Assembly: GCA_938743325.2 (NCBI GenBank)
Contig: OW568891.1
Location: 248,001-312,000 of the forward strand
Length of the DNA: 64,000 bases
From: Pycnococcus provasolii
Lineage: Eukaryota; Chlorophyta; Pseudoscourfieldiophyceae; Pseudoscourfieldiales; Pycnococcaceae
Reading direction: 5' to 3'
Below, one piece after another: positions 63,382-64,000 of the stretch; the first letter of the stretch is position 1, and each line of letters opens with the position of its first letter. The position numbers and the translations under genes were made by a program. The notes under the pieces are model-generated. The model ran no database searches and was not told the DNA's origin. It was given only the letters and a program-made list of their open reading frames with translations.

Positions 63382-64000
63382 ATGATCACTCGTCCTTTTA
63401 AGTCATCCATGTCGCGGCGTCCCCAGGTCTTCAACCCCAGGCCTGTAGGCCTGTCTTCGCACCGTTCTCGTCAAATGAAAGTATACGCGCAGGCGCACAA
63501 GAGACTCGCGCGAAAGCAGTATGGGAAGGAGTTTGTCGACTACTACGACCTCATGGGCGTCGAGCCCACCGCGCAGGCGGACGAGATCAAGGGTGCGTAC
63601 CGCGATCTCCAGAAGATGTGCCACCCCGACGTGTGCGGAGAAGACGGACACGAGATGTGCGTCATCTTGAACGACGCGTACGACGTCCTGTCCACGCCCA
63701 AGGCGCGCAAAAACTACGACGCCGCGCGCGTCGTCGCAAAGCAGGACGAGGAGGAGGGGTACACCGGCTTGACGAAATCCAAGTGGTGCAGCAAGGACGA
63801 GGAAGAGACGCGCGCCGTGTTCGTCGACGAAAACGCGTGCATCGGATGCCGCGCGTGCATCTACCACGCAGCTGCAACCTTCCGCGTCGACGACGACGCG
63901 TACGGACGTGCGCACGTCTTCGCGCAGTGGCTGAACGACGAGGAGACAATACAGATAGCCATGGACGCGTGTCCCGTGTCTTGTATACACTGGGTCGACA
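63382..64000 (+). CDS. Plastid J-domain protein with bacterial-type ferredoxin domain (partial, runs off the window)
   Basis: The frame opens at ATG 63382 and is still open at the window end (206 codons seen). Residues 1-35 are Arg/Ser/Pro-rich without acidic residues, a short plastid transit peptide. Residues ~52-115 are a J domain (VDYYDLMGVEPTAQADEIKGAYRDLQKMCHPD...LNDAYDVLSTPKARKNYDA) with an intact HPD. Residues ~150 on are a 4Fe-4S ferredoxin module: CIGCRAC ... ACPVSC. This J-ferredoxin fusion matches the Chlamydomonas CDJ3/4/5 group and plant homologues, stromal HSP70 co-chaperones thought to sense redox state or assist Fe-S proteins. Confidence 0.88.
   Translation, partial: MITRPFKSSMSRRPQVFNPRPVGLSSHRSRQMKVYAQAHKRLARKQYGKEFVDYYDLMGVEPTAQADEIKGAYRDLQKMCHPDVCGEDGHEMCVILNDAYDVLSTPKARKNYDAARVVAKQDEEEGYTGLTKSKWCSKDEEETRAVFVDENACIGCRACIYHAAATFRVDDDAYGRAHVFAQWLNDEETIQIAMDACPVSCIHWVD

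Overview
The window looks like nuclear DNA of a small green alga of the prasinophyte or picochlorophyte kind. Gene density is high and almost every gene is one uninterrupted reading frame. Coding regions are GC-rich. Several products are plastid proteins of the green lineage: a CPP1/DUF3353 J-like protein, a VIR3-type FtsH-like peptidase, a J-domain/ferredoxin fusion, a plastid-type IGP dehydratase and a plastid-type EamA transporter. Ordinary eukaryotic genes (NOP56, ATG16, a Sec23/24 relative, GUCD1-like, SPAG7-like R3H, F-box/kelch) exclude a bacterial or organellar origin. I cannot name the species.

Layout. 0.7-9.3 kb: a double winged-helix (Z-alpha-like) plus RING protein, a large helical protein, a divergent pair of plastid genes (CPP1-like and FtsH-like), and a PRiA4-ORF3-domain protein. 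9.3-10.9 kb: a gene-free stretch with a ~93-bp tandem repeat and a Tc1/mariner-like MITE. 10.9-28.5 kb: mostly unrecognised low-complexity or membrane proteins, an SDR, NOP56, an F-box/kelch protein and a DMT transporter. 28.5-35 kb: an accessory zone with tandem repeats, a putative deaminase with seven Cys-His repeats, telomere-like DNA, and a 2.9-kb element with identical 150-bp terminal inverted repeats carrying a damaged ZIP metal transporter and an unknown frame. 35-45.9 kb: HAD phosphatase, histidine-biosynthesis dehydratase, two inverted RCC1-like paralogues around SPAG7-like, GUCD1-like and saposin-like genes, then a class 3 lipase. 45.9-47.5 kb: repeat-rich spacer with a foldback element. 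47.5-55.8 kb: a 1190-residue membrane protein, a divergent Sec23/24 protein and ATG16. 56.2-61.7 kb: an apparently whole Ty1/Copia retrotransposon with near-identical LTRs and a 5-bp target duplication. 61.8-62.2 kb: a hAT-like MITE with an 8-bp target duplication. The right edge cuts a plastid J-domain/ferredoxin gene.

The genes do not form one pathway; they are mostly monocistronic housekeeping or plastid genes. The most unusual items are the HAE/CxxC deaminase-like protein with tandem CEH repeats (30.2-31.1 kb), the TIR-bounded cassette beside it (31.7-34.6 kb), and the Z-alpha-like/RING protein (0.7-1.6 kb). At least five small or mid-size mobile or foldback elements and four interstitial telomere-like tracts lie in the spacers, so the intergenic DNA here is actively remodelled although the genes stay compact. 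Starts given below are ATG codons I located in the sequence; where a frame lacks one I say so.
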